DNA of 64,000 nt from Aeromonas dhakensis (GCF_000820305.1 NZ_CDBH01000045.1:186001-250000); one strand, 5' to 3'. Counted from the first letter of the stretch, positions 52,814-63,082 are shown. Notes: a model not told the origin generated them from the sequence alone. Numbers and translations are program-made.

Positions 52814-54502
52814 ATGAAACGGATCCTGATTGTAGGCGGGGTAGCGGGGGGCGCGTCTGCTGCTGCCAGAGCCCGCCGTCTGAGCGAAGAGGCGGAAATT
52901 GTGATGTTCGAGCGGGGCGAGTTCGTCAGCTTCGCCAACTGCGGGCTGCCTTATCACATCGGTGGTGACATCCCCAACCGGGATGCCCTGTTGTTGCAGA
53001 CCCCCCAGAGCTTCAAGCGCCGCTTCAACGTGGATGTGCGGGTTTTTCACGATGTCATCGAGATAGACAAGGCCGGCAAGAGCCTGCTGGTGCGCAACCT
53101 GCTGACCGGTGAAGAGCGGCGCGAAGCCTACGACGTGCTGCTGCTGAGCCCGGGCGCGGCCCCCATCCGGCCTCCCTTCCCCGGCATCGACAGCCCGGGT
53201 GTGCACACCCTGCGCAATATTCCCGACATGGATCGCATTCTGGCAGCGCTGGCGCACGATCAGCCGCACCATGTCACCGTCGTGGGGGGCGGTTTCATCG
53301 GACTGGAGATGATGGAGGCGCTGCACCAGCGCAAGCTGGACGTTACTTTGCTGGAGCTCTCCGATCAGGTGATGGCACCGGTGGATAAGGAGATGGCCAA
53401 CATGCTCCATGCCCGCATCCGGGAGGAGGGGATCGACCTGCGCCTGCGCACCGGCCTCTCCACCATCGAGAGTCTGGATGTGCTAGCGGAAAAAACTGCT
53501 GCCGTGGCCACTGAACAACGGGGCGGGCTGCGACTGACCCTGAGCGATGGCACCCGGCTCGATACCGGCTTGCTGATCCTGGCCATCGGCGTCAAGCCCG
53601 AGACCCTGCTCGCCGCCAAGGTGGGGCTGGAGCTGGGGCCCCGCGGCGGCATCAAGGTGGATGCCGCCATGCGCACCTCGGATCCCTTCATCTATGCGGT
53701 GGGGGATGCGGTGGAGGAGACCGACTTCGTCACCGGCGAGTCAGTGCTGATCCCCCTGGCGGGGCCTGCCAACCGGCAGGGGCGCATCGCCGCCGACAAC
53801 ATGCTGGGCCGCGCCGAAACCTACAAGAAGACCCAGGGTACCGCCATCTGCAAGCTGTTCGATCTGGCAGTGGCCAGCACCGGGCTGAACGAGAAGCGGC
53901 TGCTGCAGCTGGGGCTGCCGTTCGAGAAGGCCTATGTTCACCCGGGCAGCCACGCCGGTTACTACCCCGGCGCCCACCCGGTCAGCCTCAAGCTGCTGTT
54001 TGCCCCCGATGGCAAGATTTACGGTGCCCAGGCCATCGGCAAGGACGGGGTCGACAAGCGCATCGACGTGCTGGCGGTGGCCCAGCGCGCCGGTCTCACC
54101 GTGTTTGATCTGCAGGATCTGGAGCTCACTTACGCGCCGCCCTTCGGCTCGGCCAAGGACGTGATCAACATGGCCGGCTTTGTGGCCAGCAACCACTTGA
54201 AAGGGGATACCCTGCTCTGCCACGCAGCCGAGGTAGAGGCCCGTCACCCCTATCAGCTGGTGCTGGATGTGCGCAATGGCCCCGAGCTCGACAAGCTGGG
54301 TCGCATTCCGGGGGCGGTGCACATTCCGCTGGATGAGCTGCGCAGCCGCCTTCATGAACTGCCCAGGGACAAAGAGCTGCTCATCAGCTGCCAGGTGGGC
54401 TTGCGCGGTCATGTGGCCTGTCGCCTGCTGAGCCAACACGGCTTCAAGGTCAAGAACCTCTCCGGCGGTTTCAAGACCTGGCAGATGGCGGTGATGGAGT
54501 AA
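52814..54502 (+). CDS. CoA-disulfide / persulfide reductase with rhodanese domain
   Basis: A 562-residue FAD/NAD(P)H disulfide reductase fused to a rhodanese domain (CoADR-RHD, also called Npsr). The N-terminal FAD motif is ILIVGGVAGGASAAARARRL. The single redox Cys is in EFVSFANCGLPYHIGG (about residue 43). The NAD site is VTVVGGGFIGLEMMEALH, and GDAVEETDFVTG closes the FAD fold. The rhodanese domain (about 465-562) has its Cys in LLISCQVGLRGHVACRLLS. Such enzymes reduce CoA or polysulfide persulfides. GGAG precedes the ATG at 52814. Confidence 0.9.
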   Translation: MKRILIVGGVAGGASAAARARRLSEEAEIVMFERGEFVSFANCGLPYHIGGDIPNRDALLLQTPQSFKRRFNVDVRVFHDVIEIDKAGKSLLVRNLLTGEERREAYDVLLLSPGAAPIRPPFPGIDSPGVHTLRNIPDMDRILAALAHDQPHHVTVVGGGFIGLEMMEALHQRKLDVTLLELSDQVMAPVDKEMANMLHARIREEGIDLRLRTGLSTIESLDVLAEKTAAVATEQRGGLRLTLSDGTRLDTGLLILAIGVKPETLLAAKVGLELGPRGGIKVDAAMRTSDPFIYAVGDAVEETDFVTGESVLIPLAGPANRQGRIAADNMLGRAETYKKTQGTAICKLFDLAVASTGLNEKRLLQLGLPFEKAYVHPGSHAGYYPGAHPVSLKLLFAPDGKIYGAQAIGKDGVDKRIDVLAVAQRAGLTVFDLQDLELTYAPPFGSAKDVINMAGFVASNHLKGDTLLCHAAEVEARHPYQLVLDVRNGPELDKLGRIPGAVHIPLDELRSRLHELPRDKELLISCQVGLRGHVACRLLSQHGFKVKNLSGGFKTWQMAVME

Positions 54503-54520
54503 CCCGCCACAGCCGCAAGC

Positions 54521-54544
54521 GAGCGCCGACCCCTGGGTCGGCGC
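54521..54544 (+). terminator. Hairpin after the CoA-disulfide reductase gene
   Basis: AGCGCCGACCC, loop CT and GGGTCGGCGCT form an 11-bp GC-rich stem 18 bases beyond the stop. The following TGTTGC is only weakly T-rich, so termination strength is uncertain. Confidence 0.6.
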
Positions 54545-54666
54545 TGTTGCATCTGGCGGGGGCCGGAGGCGTTTTAATGCAATGAGTTTTGTGTCAAGCG
54601 AGCCTGATCCCTTATCCTGTTGGCTATTGCGCTGCACTGGCAGCGAGCCAATCAGGGATGACATTT

Positions 54667-57600
54667 ATGCGCCGCGTCGACTCTCACCCTCGCTTCTCTC
54701 GTTCCTCACCGCAACAGACGGCCGCTCCCGAGCGCCGCTGGCCGGCCCTGCTGCTGGCGGGGCTCACTGCGTTGCTGCTGAGCGGCTGTGGCCCCGACAA
54801 GCCTGTTGCCAATGAGCCGACCACACAGCCAGTTGCCCAGCAGGAGGTAGGGGCGCCGAGTTCAGTTGTGCAGGCCAATGCCCGTCAATATCGGGATGCC
54901 CCGGCGCTGGCGCTGGTCTTTTCCGGCCCCTTGGTGCCCAAGGCGAACTGGCAGAGCTGGCTTGCCGTGAGTGAGGGAGGCAAGCAGGTGCAGGGGGAGT
55001 GGATCCTGGCCGATGATGGCCGCACCCTCTACTTCCCAAACGTGCAGCCCGATAAAAGTTATGAGGTGAGCCTCAAGGCAGGACTGGGCCCATCCCCTCA
55101 GCGCTGGACCCTCAAGACCCGGCCGCTGGAGGCGGGAGCCTCCTTTACCGCCAGCGGGATGGTATTGCCGCTGCGCGACGAGCTGCGCCTGCCCATCAGC
55201 GCGGTCAACGTGGACGAGGTCAATATCGACTTCTTCCGGGTCGATGCGGAATATCTACCCCGTTTTCTGGCCGAGTATCGCCCCGGTGCCGGCATGGGCA
55301 ACTGGGAGCTTGAGCAGATCACCAAGCGGGCCAAGCGGGTGTTCAGCGGCCGTTACGCGCTGGAGCTCGATGCCAACCGGCGCGAGACCCGCCTTATCAA
55401 TGTGAAGGAGCCGCAGCTGGCCGAGGCCGGCGTCTACTTTGCGGTGATGTCACCCCTTGGCAACTACGACTGGCGCAAGGAGACCACCTATTTCGCGGTG
55501 AGCGACATGGGGCTCAGTGCCCGTCGTTACCGCGATGAGTTGGAGGTGTTCGTCAGCTCCCTGGCCAGCGCCGACCCCCTCAAGGATGTGCAGCTCTCCC
55601 TGCTCGACCAGAAGGGCAACCGGCTGCAGGTGCAAACCACCGACCCCCAAGGTCATCGCCGCTTCGATCAGGTGCAAGGGGCTCGCCTGCTGCTGGCCGA
55701 GCAGGGCAACCATCTGGCGGTGCTGCGCCTCGATGGGGCGGCGCTCGATCTCTCCACCTTCGATCTCGGCACCCAGCCCTGGCAGGCCCAGCAGCTCTAT
55801 CTGTTCAGCGGGCGAGATCTCTATCGCCCCGGCGAGCGGCTCGACAGCGAGATCCTGCTCAAGGGGCAGGATGGCCAGTTGCTGCCGGGGATGGCGGTTG
55901 AGCTGGAAGTGAAACAACCGGACGGCCAGCTGCTCGAACAAAAACGGCTGTTGCCCGATCCTCTGGGCGCCGCCCACTACGGCCTGCGGCTGCCGGAGGA
56001 TGCCCCGCTCGGGCGCTGGAGCATCAACCTCAAGACCGCCGCCGGCAGTCGCTTCGAGTGGCCCTTTCTGGTGGAGGAGTTCTTGCCGGAGCGGCTGAAA
56101 CTGCAGCTTGGCAAGGGGCCGGATGGGGACGTCACGGATCTGGACGCTGCCCTGACGCTGCCGCTGCAGGGGGACTATCTCTACGGCGCGCCAGCCAGTG
56201 CCACCAAGGCCAAGGCGGAGGTAAAAATCAGCCGCGCCACCATGCCCTTTACCCAGTGGCAGGAGTTCACTCTGGGTGACGTGCTGCTCGCCGAGCAGGC
56301 CAAGGATCTCGAGCCCCTCAACATCACCCTCGATGCGCAGGGGCAGGGGACTTTTTCGCTGGCTGATGAGCTCGATGGTGTGCGCGCCCTCGGGCCGCTG
56401 GAGGTGGCCTATCGGGTGTCGCTTTCCGAACCCGGTGGCCGCGCCGTCAATCGCAGCCGCACCCAGTATGGCTGGCCAGCGGGCAGCCAGTGGCCGGCGC
56501 TCAAGGCCGACTTTGTGGCGGATCGGGTGGAAGGGGGCAAGCCGCTCCCCTTCCAGATCCTCAACCTCGATGCGCAAGGTCAACCGGTGGCGGGAGCGGT
56601 GAAGGTGCGCCTTATCAACGAGTACCGCGATTACTACTGGCACTACGCTGATGGCGAGGGGTGGAAGTACGAGTTCAACAGTCAGCCCTATCTGGAGCAG
56701 GAGCAGACCCTGCAGCTGGATGGCAAGGGGCCGACCCCGCTCACGCTGCAACTGGCGGCGGGCTGGTATCGCTTGGAGGTGGAGAACAGCCAGGGCCATC
56801 AATCGAGCCTGCGGGTGGAAATAGGCAGTTACGCCTGGGGCGGTGGTGGCGAGCAGGCACGGCCCGATAAGATTGCCATCACCCTCGACAAGCGCGCCTA
56901 TCAGGCGGGTGACAAGGCCAAAGTGACCCTGGTGGCGCCGCGACCCGGCAAGGGGCTCTTGTTGGTGGAAGATGGCGACGGCCTGCGCTGGTGGCAGCGT
57001 ATCGAGCTAAAAGGCACCGGCAGCGATGCCAAGGATGCCCGCGGCGAGTTCGAGATCCCGGTCAGCCCCGAGTGGCTGCGCCATGACCTGCATATCTCGG
57101 CCCAGATCGCCGCGCCAGACAGCGCCTCCAAACCGGCTGGCAAGCAGCAGGGGCAGAGCCTGCGCTCGGTCGGTCTGGTGCCGCTCACCCTAGATCGGGA
57201 AGCGCGCCGTCTGCCGCTTACCCTGAGCGCGCCGGATAAAGCGGTGCCGCTTACCCGACTGGAGGTGACAGCCACCTCCACCCCCAACAGTCAGGGGCGG
57301 GTGGTGCTGGCGGCGGTGGATCGGGGTGTGCTTAATATCAGCGATTATCAACCCCTCGACCCGTTCGAGATCTTCTTTGGCCGCAAGCGCTTCGCCCAGG
57401 ATTTGTTCGACAACTACGGCCAGGTGATCCCGCCGCAGGATGGCAAGCTGGCCCGCCTCAACTACGGGGGTGATAGGGCGCCGCTGAAAAAGGGCGGCGC
57501 GCTGGAGAGCAGGGTCGAGATCGCCGCACTGTGGAGCGGCGAGGTGAGTTTTGACGAGCAGGGTAAGGCGGTGATCCCGCTCGATCTGCCCAACTTCAAT

Positions 57601-59556
57601 GGCGAGCTGGCGCTGATGGCGCTGGCCTGGAACGAACAGCAAGTCGGCGAGGCCGAGCGCGCCGTCAGGGTAGTAGCGCCCTTGGTGGCCGAGATCGGCT
57701 GGCCGCGCTTTGGCGCCAGAGGGGATGAGACCCGGGCGCTGGTACAGCTGCGCAACATGAGCGGCGAGGATCAGACCCTCTCCCTGGCCTGGACCCTCAA
57801 TGGCGGGCTCAAGACAAACGGCGAGCTGCCTAGCATGCTGTCCCTCAAAAACGGCGAGGAGCAGTGGCTGACCCTGCCGCTCACCGTGACCGGGGCAAGC
57901 GGCGTGGCAAGCCTGCAGTTAGCGGCCAGCGGCAAGGATTTTGCCATCAGTCGCGACTGGTATCTGCCGCTACGCTCCCCCTGGCCGGCCGAGACTCGCC
58001 AGCGCTACCAGATGCTGGCTCCCGGTCAGCAGATGAGTTTTGCGCCAGCTGAGCTGGCTGGGCTGGATCGCGCTAACCTGCAGGGGCTGCTCAGCCTCTC
58101 CGGCACTCCGCCCTGGGATCCGGCTGCCCAGTGGCAGGCGCTGGCCGACTACCCCTACGCCTGTCTGGAGCAGACCTTGTCGCGGGCCTGGCCTTACTTG
58201 CTGACCACGGCGGATGAGCGGGCCACCTGGAGCAAACCCTCAGAGGGCAAGCAAGCAGCGAGCGAGGCGGATGTGCAACGCGCTCTGCTGCAGCGGCTGC
58301 AGCGGTTGCAACTGCCCAGCGGCGGCTTTGGCCTCTGGGATGGCCGCTCCGACGAGGAGCAGTGGCTCACCGCCTATGCCGCCGACTACCTGCTGGCGCG
58401 CAAGGAAGCGGGCGACGCAGTGCCGGAGGCAATGCTCAATCAGGCGCTGAACCGGTTGCAAAGCTATCTCACCGACAGTCAGTACGGCGAGCGCTGGAGC
58501 AGTGCTCCCGAGCACAGCCGGCTGGCCTATCAGGCCTACAGCGCCTATGTGCTGGCCCGGGTGGGCAAGGCGCCACTCGCTACCCTGCGCCTTGTCTGGG
58601 AGCAGCAGGCCGATCACGCTCGCTCCGGTTTGCCGCTCTTGCACCTCTCGCTGGCGCTCTCGGCCATGGGGGATGAGCAAAACGCCGCCAAGGCCCTCAG
58701 TCGGGCATTGGCGACCGAGCGTGGTGACGACTATCTGGGGGATTACGGTTCGCAGTTACGCGATGGAGCTCTTGAGCTCTCCTTGCTGCGCCAGCACAAG
58801 CTGGCGATGGATCGCTGGCCCGCCCTCAGCGCCAAGGTGGCCGATACCCTGGCTCACCGTCAGTGGTTAAGCACCCTGGAGCGGCTCGCCCTGCTGCGAC
58901 TCGCCCGCGTCGATCCGGCCGTCGACTGGCAGGCCAGGGTGACTTCCTCTCTTGGCAGTGGATCCCTGAGCGGTTCGGCCCCGTTGCAGCTGGGGGCCCC
59001 CGAGGCGCTGGCGGCGAGTACCGTCACCAACGAGGGCAAGGGGTCCCTCTATGTGCAGCGCACCCTGATCGGCTACCCCGAGCAGGCGCCTGCGCGCGTC
59101 AGTCAGGGGATAAGCGTGACCCGCAGCTGGTTCAACAGCGATGGTCAGCGTTTTGATCCCGCCAAGGTGAAGGTGGGGGATCTGGTGGTTGTGCGGCTCA
59201 ACGTCAGCAGCGAATCGGCGGTGCCCGATGCCCTGCTGGTGGAGATGGTGCCTGCCGGCTTCGAGCTGGAGAACCCGGCTCTTGGCAACAGCATCAAGCT
59301 CGAAGAGCTCTCCATTGAGGGGAAACCGGCGTGGCAGAGCGAGTGGAACGACTATCTCAAGCATCAGGAGTTTCGCGATGACCGCTACACGGCAGCGCTG
59401 GATCTGAGCGAGGGGAGCAACCAGCAGCTGGTCTACCTGATGCGGGCGGTGACGCCGGGCCGCTATCAGGTGCCGCCGACCCAGGTGGAGGATATGTACC
59501 GGCCCGAGCTGCGGGCCGTGGGTGAGGACATCCACGAGGTAACTATCTCTGAGTAG
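54667..59556 (+). CDS. yfhM: Bacterial alpha-2-macroglobulin lipoprotein (YfhM family)
   Basis: A 1629-residue periplasmic lipoprotein that traps proteases and is thought to guard the cell wall, working with PBP1C. The lipobox LLAGLTALLLSGC puts the lipidated Cys near residue 38. Repeated macroglobulin domains follow. The thioester motif YACLEQTLSRAW sits with its Cys near residue 1166, so the covalent-trapping version (type I) is intact. A C-terminal macroglobulin-type domain ends LRAVGEDIHEVTISE. The ATG at 54667 is preferred because AGGGA lies 8 bases upstream. pbpC follows after 10 bases. Confidence 0.92.
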   Translation: MRRVDSHPRFSRSSPQQTAAPERRWPALLLAGLTALLLSGCGPDKPVANEPTTQPVAQQEVGAPSSVVQANARQYRDAPALALVFSGPLVPKANWQSWLAVSEGGKQVQGEWILADDGRTLYFPNVQPDKSYEVSLKAGLGPSPQRWTLKTRPLEAGASFTASGMVLPLRDELRLPISAVNVDEVNIDFFRVDAEYLPRFLAEYRPGAGMGNWELEQITKRAKRVFSGRYALELDANRRETRLINVKEPQLAEAGVYFAVMSPLGNYDWRKETTYFAVSDMGLSARRYRDELEVFVSSLASADPLKDVQLSLLDQKGNRLQVQTTDPQGHRRFDQVQGARLLLAEQGNHLAVLRLDGAALDLSTFDLGTQPWQAQQLYLFSGRDLYRPGERLDSEILLKGQDGQLLPGMAVELEVKQPDGQLLEQKRLLPDPLGAAHYGLRLPEDAPLGRWSINLKTAAGSRFEWPFLVEEFLPERLKLQLGKGPDGDVTDLDAALTLPLQGDYLYGAPASATKAKAEVKISRATMPFTQWQEFTLGDVLLAEQAKDLEPLNITLDAQGQGTFSLADELDGVRALGPLEVAYRVSLSEPGGRAVNRSRTQYGWPAGSQWPALKADFVADRVEGGKPLPFQILNLDAQGQPVAGAVKVRLINEYRDYYWHYADGEGWKYEFNSQPYLEQEQTLQLDGKGPTPLTLQLAAGWYRLEVENSQGHQSSLRVEIGSYAWGGGGEQARPDKIAITLDKRAYQAGDKAKVTLVAPRPGKGLLLVEDGDGLRWWQRIELKGTGSDAKDARGEFEIPVSPEWLRHDLHISAQIAAPDSASKPAGKQQGQSLRSVGLVPLTLDREARRLPLTLSAPDKAVPLTRLEVTATSTPNSQGRVVLAAVDRGVLNISDYQPLDPFEIFFGRKRFAQDLFDNYGQVIPPQDGKLARLNYGGDRAPLKKGGALESRVEIAALWSGEVSFDEQGKAVIPLDLPNFNGELALMALAWNEQQVGEAERAVRVVAPLVAEIGWPRFGARGDETRALVQLRNMSGEDQTLSLAWTLNGGLKTNGELPSMLSLKNGEEQWLTLPLTVTGASGVASLQLAASGKDFAISRDWYLPLRSPWPAETRQRYQMLAPGQQMSFAPAELAGLDRANLQGLLSLSGTPPWDPAAQWQALADYPYACLEQTLSRAWPYLLTTADERATWSKPSEGKQAASEADVQRALLQRLQRLQLPSGGFGLWDGRSDEEQWLTAYAADYLLARKEAGDAVPEAMLNQALNRLQSYLTDSQYGERWSSAPEHSRLAYQAYSAYVLARVGKAPLATLRLVWEQQADHARSGLPLLHLSLALSAMGDEQNAAKALSRALATERGDDYLGDYGSQLRDGALELSLLRQHKLAMDRWPALSAKVADTLAHRQWLSTLERLALLRLARVDPAVDWQARVTSSLGSGSLSGSAPLQLGAPEALAASTVTNEGKGSLYVQRTLIGYPEQAPARVSQGISVTRSWFNSDGQRFDPAKVKVGDLVVVRLNVSSESAVPDALLVEMVPAGFELENPALGNSIKLEELSIEGKPAWQSEWNDYLKHQEFRDDRYTAALDLSEGSNQQLVYLMRAVTPGRYQVPPTQVEDMYRPELRAVGEDIHEVTISE

Positions 59557-59566
59557 CTGGCGCTTG

Positions 59567-61882
59567 ATGGGTCGCAGTGGTCGCGACTGTCGGCGCTGGC
59601 TTGGCCGTCTGCCGCGCTGGCTGCGCTTCTCGGGGCTGGGCGTTGTAGCACTGCTCCTGTCATTGCTGGCGCTGGATCGTATCTTTCCGCCGCCGCCACT
59701 CGACCCGGCCTATGCGCGGGTGGTGCTCGACATGAAGGGGCGACCGCTGCGCGCCTTTGCCGATACCAGCGGGGTGTGGCGCTACCCCGTGACCCTGGAG
59801 CAGGTCTCCCCCCGCTATATCGAGGCATTGCTTGGCTACGAGGATCGCTACTTCTGGCGTCATCCCGGGGTCAATCCGGTGGCCATGATACGCGGGGTCT
59901 GGCAGTGGCTGCGCAACGGACGCGCCGTGTCGGGCGGCTCGACCCTCACCATGCAGGTTGCCCGCCTCATCGAGCCCTATCACAGGAGCGTGCCTGGCAA
60001 GTTGCGCCAGATGGCCCGAGCGCTGCAACTGGAGTGGCACTACGACAAGCGCACCCTGCTCACCGTCTACCTCAACCGGGCGCCGTTTGGCGGCAACCTG
60101 GAGGGGGTGCAGGCGGCAAGTTTTGCCTATCTCGGCAAGAGCGCCGCCAAGCTGACCCATGCCGAAGCGGCGCTGTTGGCGGTGCTGCCGCAGGCCCCCA
60201 GCCGCAACCGGCCGGACCGGCATCCCGAGCGGGCCCGCGTCGCCCGCGACAAGGTAATGCAGCGGCTGGTGGCGCAGGGCGTCTGGCCCGAACAGGTGTG
60301 GCTGGAGGGGCGTATCGAGCCGGTGCTGGCCCGCGGTCACTTCACGCCGATGGAGGCGCCGCTGTTTGCCCGCCTCGCCGCCGACAATCAGGCCGGGGCG
60401 CTGGTGCACACCACCATCGATGGCGATCTGCAGCGCTGGCTGGAGGGGCGGGTGGCGAGCTATATCCGCCGCTTCCCCGAGCAGACCTCCGCCGCCCTGC
60501 TGCTGGTGGACAACAAAAACATGACGGTACGCGCCTATGTGGGCAGCGCCGAGTATGGCAATTTGCGCCGCCACGGTTACCTCGACATGGTGCAGGCGAT
60601 CCGCTCCCCCGGCTCCACCCTCAAGCCCTTTATCTACGGTCTGGCCATGGACGAGGGGCTGGTGCACTCGGCCTCCCTGCTCTCTGATGCGCCAAGGCTC
60701 GGGTCTGACTATCGTCCCGCCAATTTTTCCGGCGCCTTTCAGGGGCCGGTGACCCTCGCCCAGGCGCTGCAGCAATCCCTCAACGTGCCGGCGGTGCAGG
60801 TGTTGGAGGCGCTGGGGCCGGACAAACTGGTCAGCCGTCTCGACAATGCCGGGGTGAGGCTGGCCCTCTCCGACAAGCCCAATCCGGCCATCGCGCTGGG
60901 TGCGGCGGGCATTCGGCTCGAGCAACTGGTGGCCCTCTACAGCGCACTGACCCGGCAGGGGCAGGTGGCAATGCCGGTCTGGCTGGCGGGGCAGCAGGCG
61001 GTGTCGCGCCCCTTGCTGAGCCCGGGAGCGGCCTGGATCATCTGGCAGATATTGAGCGCGCAGGGGCGGGCGGATCAGCCCTTTGCCAGCGAGGCGACCG
61101 GCCGGGTCAATCGACTGGCCTGGAAGACCGGTACCAGCTATGGCTATCGCGACAGCTGGGCGATGGGGGTCTCCGGTCGCTGGACCATAGGCGTCTGGCT
61201 GGGACGCCCCGACGGCACCCCCATGCCCGGTTTCTACGGCCAGAGCGCGGCGGTGCCGCTGCTGCTCTCGGTCTACTCGCGGCTGGCTGACAACAGTCCC
61301 CTGCCGGCACAACCCAATACGGTGAGCGAGGCCGAAGTTTGCTGGCCGCTGGGGCGCAGGGCGAACGCGACCCTGCCGCAAACGTGTCTGCAGCGTCAGA
61401 GTGCCTGGCTGCTGGAAGGGCGGGATCCCCCAACCTTGCCGGATCCCATGGATTGGCCCTCGCCGCTGCGCCAGGTTGCGTTGACCGATCAAGGAAAACC
61501 CACGCAGAGCCGCTGCCACGATGCAGCGCAATCCGGTTTTCGGGCGCTCTGGCCATTGTCGCTGGAGCCGTGGCGGGGGCCTGGCGAGCGGCGCCAGGCG
61601 CTGCTGGCGAGTGGCTGCAAGGGGGAGGGGCAGAGCACCGAGCTGCAGGCCCCCATTCGCATCCTGGCGCTGGGGGAGGGCAACCTTGTTCGCAGCCAGC
61701 GCTATCGGTTGCAGCCCAAGGTGCTGGGGGGCGTCGGCAAGCCGGCATGGTTTCTCAACGGCCAGCGGCTGCGCTGGGACGGGGATCAGGTGCTGAGCGA
61801 GGCGGGTCGATACCAGCTGGTGGTAGTAGACGAGGCGGGCAACAGCGATCGCATCGAGTTTCGGCTGGAGAATCCCTCCTGA
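59567..61882 (+). CDS. pbpC: Penicillin-binding protein 1C
   Basis: Bifunctional peptidoglycan synthase anchored by one N-terminal helix (about residues 20-42). The 771-residue product has the glycosyltransferase catalytic motif EDRYFWRHPGVNP and GGSTLTMQVARL. The transpeptidase motifs are SPGSTLKPFIYG (nucleophile Ser), QSLNVPAVQ and KTGTSYGYRD. A C-terminal BiPBP_C domain (about residues 690-771) is typical of PBP1C. The gene follows yfhM by 10 bases, the known alpha-2-macroglobulin/PBP1C operon. The ATG at 59567 lies one codon after an alternative TTG. Confidence 0.93.
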   Translation: MGRSGRDCRRWLGRLPRWLRFSGLGVVALLLSLLALDRIFPPPPLDPAYARVVLDMKGRPLRAFADTSGVWRYPVTLEQVSPRYIEALLGYEDRYFWRHPGVNPVAMIRGVWQWLRNGRAVSGGSTLTMQVARLIEPYHRSVPGKLRQMARALQLEWHYDKRTLLTVYLNRAPFGGNLEGVQAASFAYLGKSAAKLTHAEAALLAVLPQAPSRNRPDRHPERARVARDKVMQRLVAQGVWPEQVWLEGRIEPVLARGHFTPMEAPLFARLAADNQAGALVHTTIDGDLQRWLEGRVASYIRRFPEQTSAALLLVDNKNMTVRAYVGSAEYGNLRRHGYLDMVQAIRSPGSTLKPFIYGLAMDEGLVHSASLLSDAPRLGSDYRPANFSGAFQGPVTLAQALQQSLNVPAVQVLEALGPDKLVSRLDNAGVRLALSDKPNPAIALGAAGIRLEQLVALYSALTRQGQVAMPVWLAGQQAVSRPLLSPGAAWIIWQILSAQGRADQPFASEATGRVNRLAWKTGTSYGYRDSWAMGVSGRWTIGVWLGRPDGTPMPGFYGQSAAVPLLLSVYSRLADNSPLPAQPNTVSEAEVCWPLGRRANATLPQTCLQRQSAWLLEGRDPPTLPDPMDWPSPLRQVALTDQGKPTQSRCHDAAQSGFRALWPLSLEPWRGPGERRQALLASGCKGEGQSTELQAPIRILALGEGNLVRSQRYRLQPKVLGGVGKPAWFLNGQRLRWDGDQVLSEAGRYQLVVVDEAGNSDRIEFRLENPS

Positions 61883-61918
61883 GGGGAGAGGCGGTGCCTA
61901 ATTGGCGTGTCAGAATAT

Positions 61919-61951
61919 TGACGACATCGGGGGATGACTCCGATGTCGTCA
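61919..61951. repeat. 12-bp inverted repeat after pbpC
   Basis: TGACGACATCGG and CCGATGTCGTCA are exact complements 9 bases apart, 36 bases beyond pbpC and before the convergent gene's stop. No T-run follows in either direction. It may be a transcript-end hairpin for both genes. Confidence 0.5.
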
Positions 61952-61986
61952 GCGGATTGTCGATTTCCCAGCAGGGCGTCGCGGAG

Positions 61987-62946
61987 TCAGGGCTTGACCT
62001 GACCCAGCCGGGTGAAGAAGTGTTGACTCTTGCGCTGGTGGAAGTGGCTCTTCTTGATGGAGTGAAACACCAGCTTGCTGTCTGGATGGCTCGCCTTGAG
62101 GCGATGGATCATCGCCATGGCCGGTAAGCCAGTACTGACGAGCGTGGTGAGCGGCAGACTCTGGGTCTGCGGCCCCAGCAACTGGTTGAGCCCCTGCTGC
62201 GCCTGCTCGAAGCGGGTCAGCACGGCGGGCTCGGCGTAGCCGCTGCCCAGCATGGCGAGCAGGGCATCGAGCGCCTGATTAAACTCGGCCAGCTGCTGGC
62301 GAAAGCCGCTGCGACTGCGCAGGGAGATCAGCTCTGCAAACGGGATGTCGGCCAAGTGAGTGGGCACTTGCAGCGGGATCTCCAGATGGAAGCAATCCTG
62401 GCCACCGCGGTTGTGATAGCGGGATTCGAGCAGGTGGAGCAGCCGGTCCAGATAGTCGTGATCGGTGATGAGGGCCCCCTCATTGGCGAGTGCCCACTCG
62501 CGGGCGAGCCGCATGGAGAGCAGATTGGCAAAGCGGCGCGCCATCCTGAACCCGCCCTCCTCCCGGCTGGCAAAACCGTGAGTCAGGCAAAAGCCGTGCA
62601 GCCGCTCCAGCCCCGCCTGGGCCGGGCAGAAACAGTCGTGGTTGGCCGGCGTGCGCCAGCGCCCGATCAGCTCCTTGTTGCCAAACACCTTGTGACGCAC
62701 GAAGTCGGGGGCGATAAGGCCGGCAATCTGACTCTCTATCTGGGGGGTGATGGCGGCAAAGAAGGCGGCATCCGGCCGCTCGGCCAGCAGATCCGTCTCC
62801 TGCTCGAGGGTTTGCAGCAGGGCGGTGAGGCCGCTCTTCTCACTGACGGTGAAGACGAAGGCGAGCCGCTCCAGATAGAGCAGGGCAAACTTGAGCCACA
62901 GCTCGTCGCGCACTTCCATGCCGGGGTAGTAGATGTAGGTCTTCAT
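61987..62946 (-). CDS. Uncharacterised protein, DUF6236-like
   Basis: A 319-residue cytoplasmic protein that I cannot name with confidence. The start KTYIYYPGMEVRDELWLKFALLYLERL recalls the pattern of DUF6236 proteins (an N-terminal YPxxEIxDExWLKxALLYxD stretch). The rest is mixed helix and strand with no catalytic motif. The first ATG is used; upstream signals are weak. It lies alone, convergent to pbpC and divergent from thiI. Function unknown. Confidence 0.65.
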   Translation of the reverse strand: MKTYIYYPGMEVRDELWLKFALLYLERLAFVFTVSEKSGLTALLQTLEQETDLLAERPDAAFFAAITPQIESQIAGLIAPDFVRHKVFGNKELIGRWRTPANHDCFCPAQAGLERLHGFCLTHGFASREEGGFRMARRFANLLSMRLAREWALANEGALITDHDYLDRLLHLLESRYHNRGGQDCFHLEIPLQVPTHLADIPFAELISLRSRSGFRQQLAEFNQALDALLAMLGSGYAEPAVLTRFEQAQQGLNQLLGPQTQSLPLTTLVSTGLPAMAMIHRLKASHPDSKLVFHSIKKSHFHQRKSQHFFTRLGQVKP

Positions 62947-63082
62947 CGAATGGGTCTGTGGTCAGGAATGTTGCCAGGGCGCAGGTTCGGGAATATACGC
63001 AAGATTGCCTCGCTGCGGCAAACATTGCGTGGGGGAATGTGAGCAAACGCTCATCTAGTAGGCGCTGGCCACAAAGTTCTGA

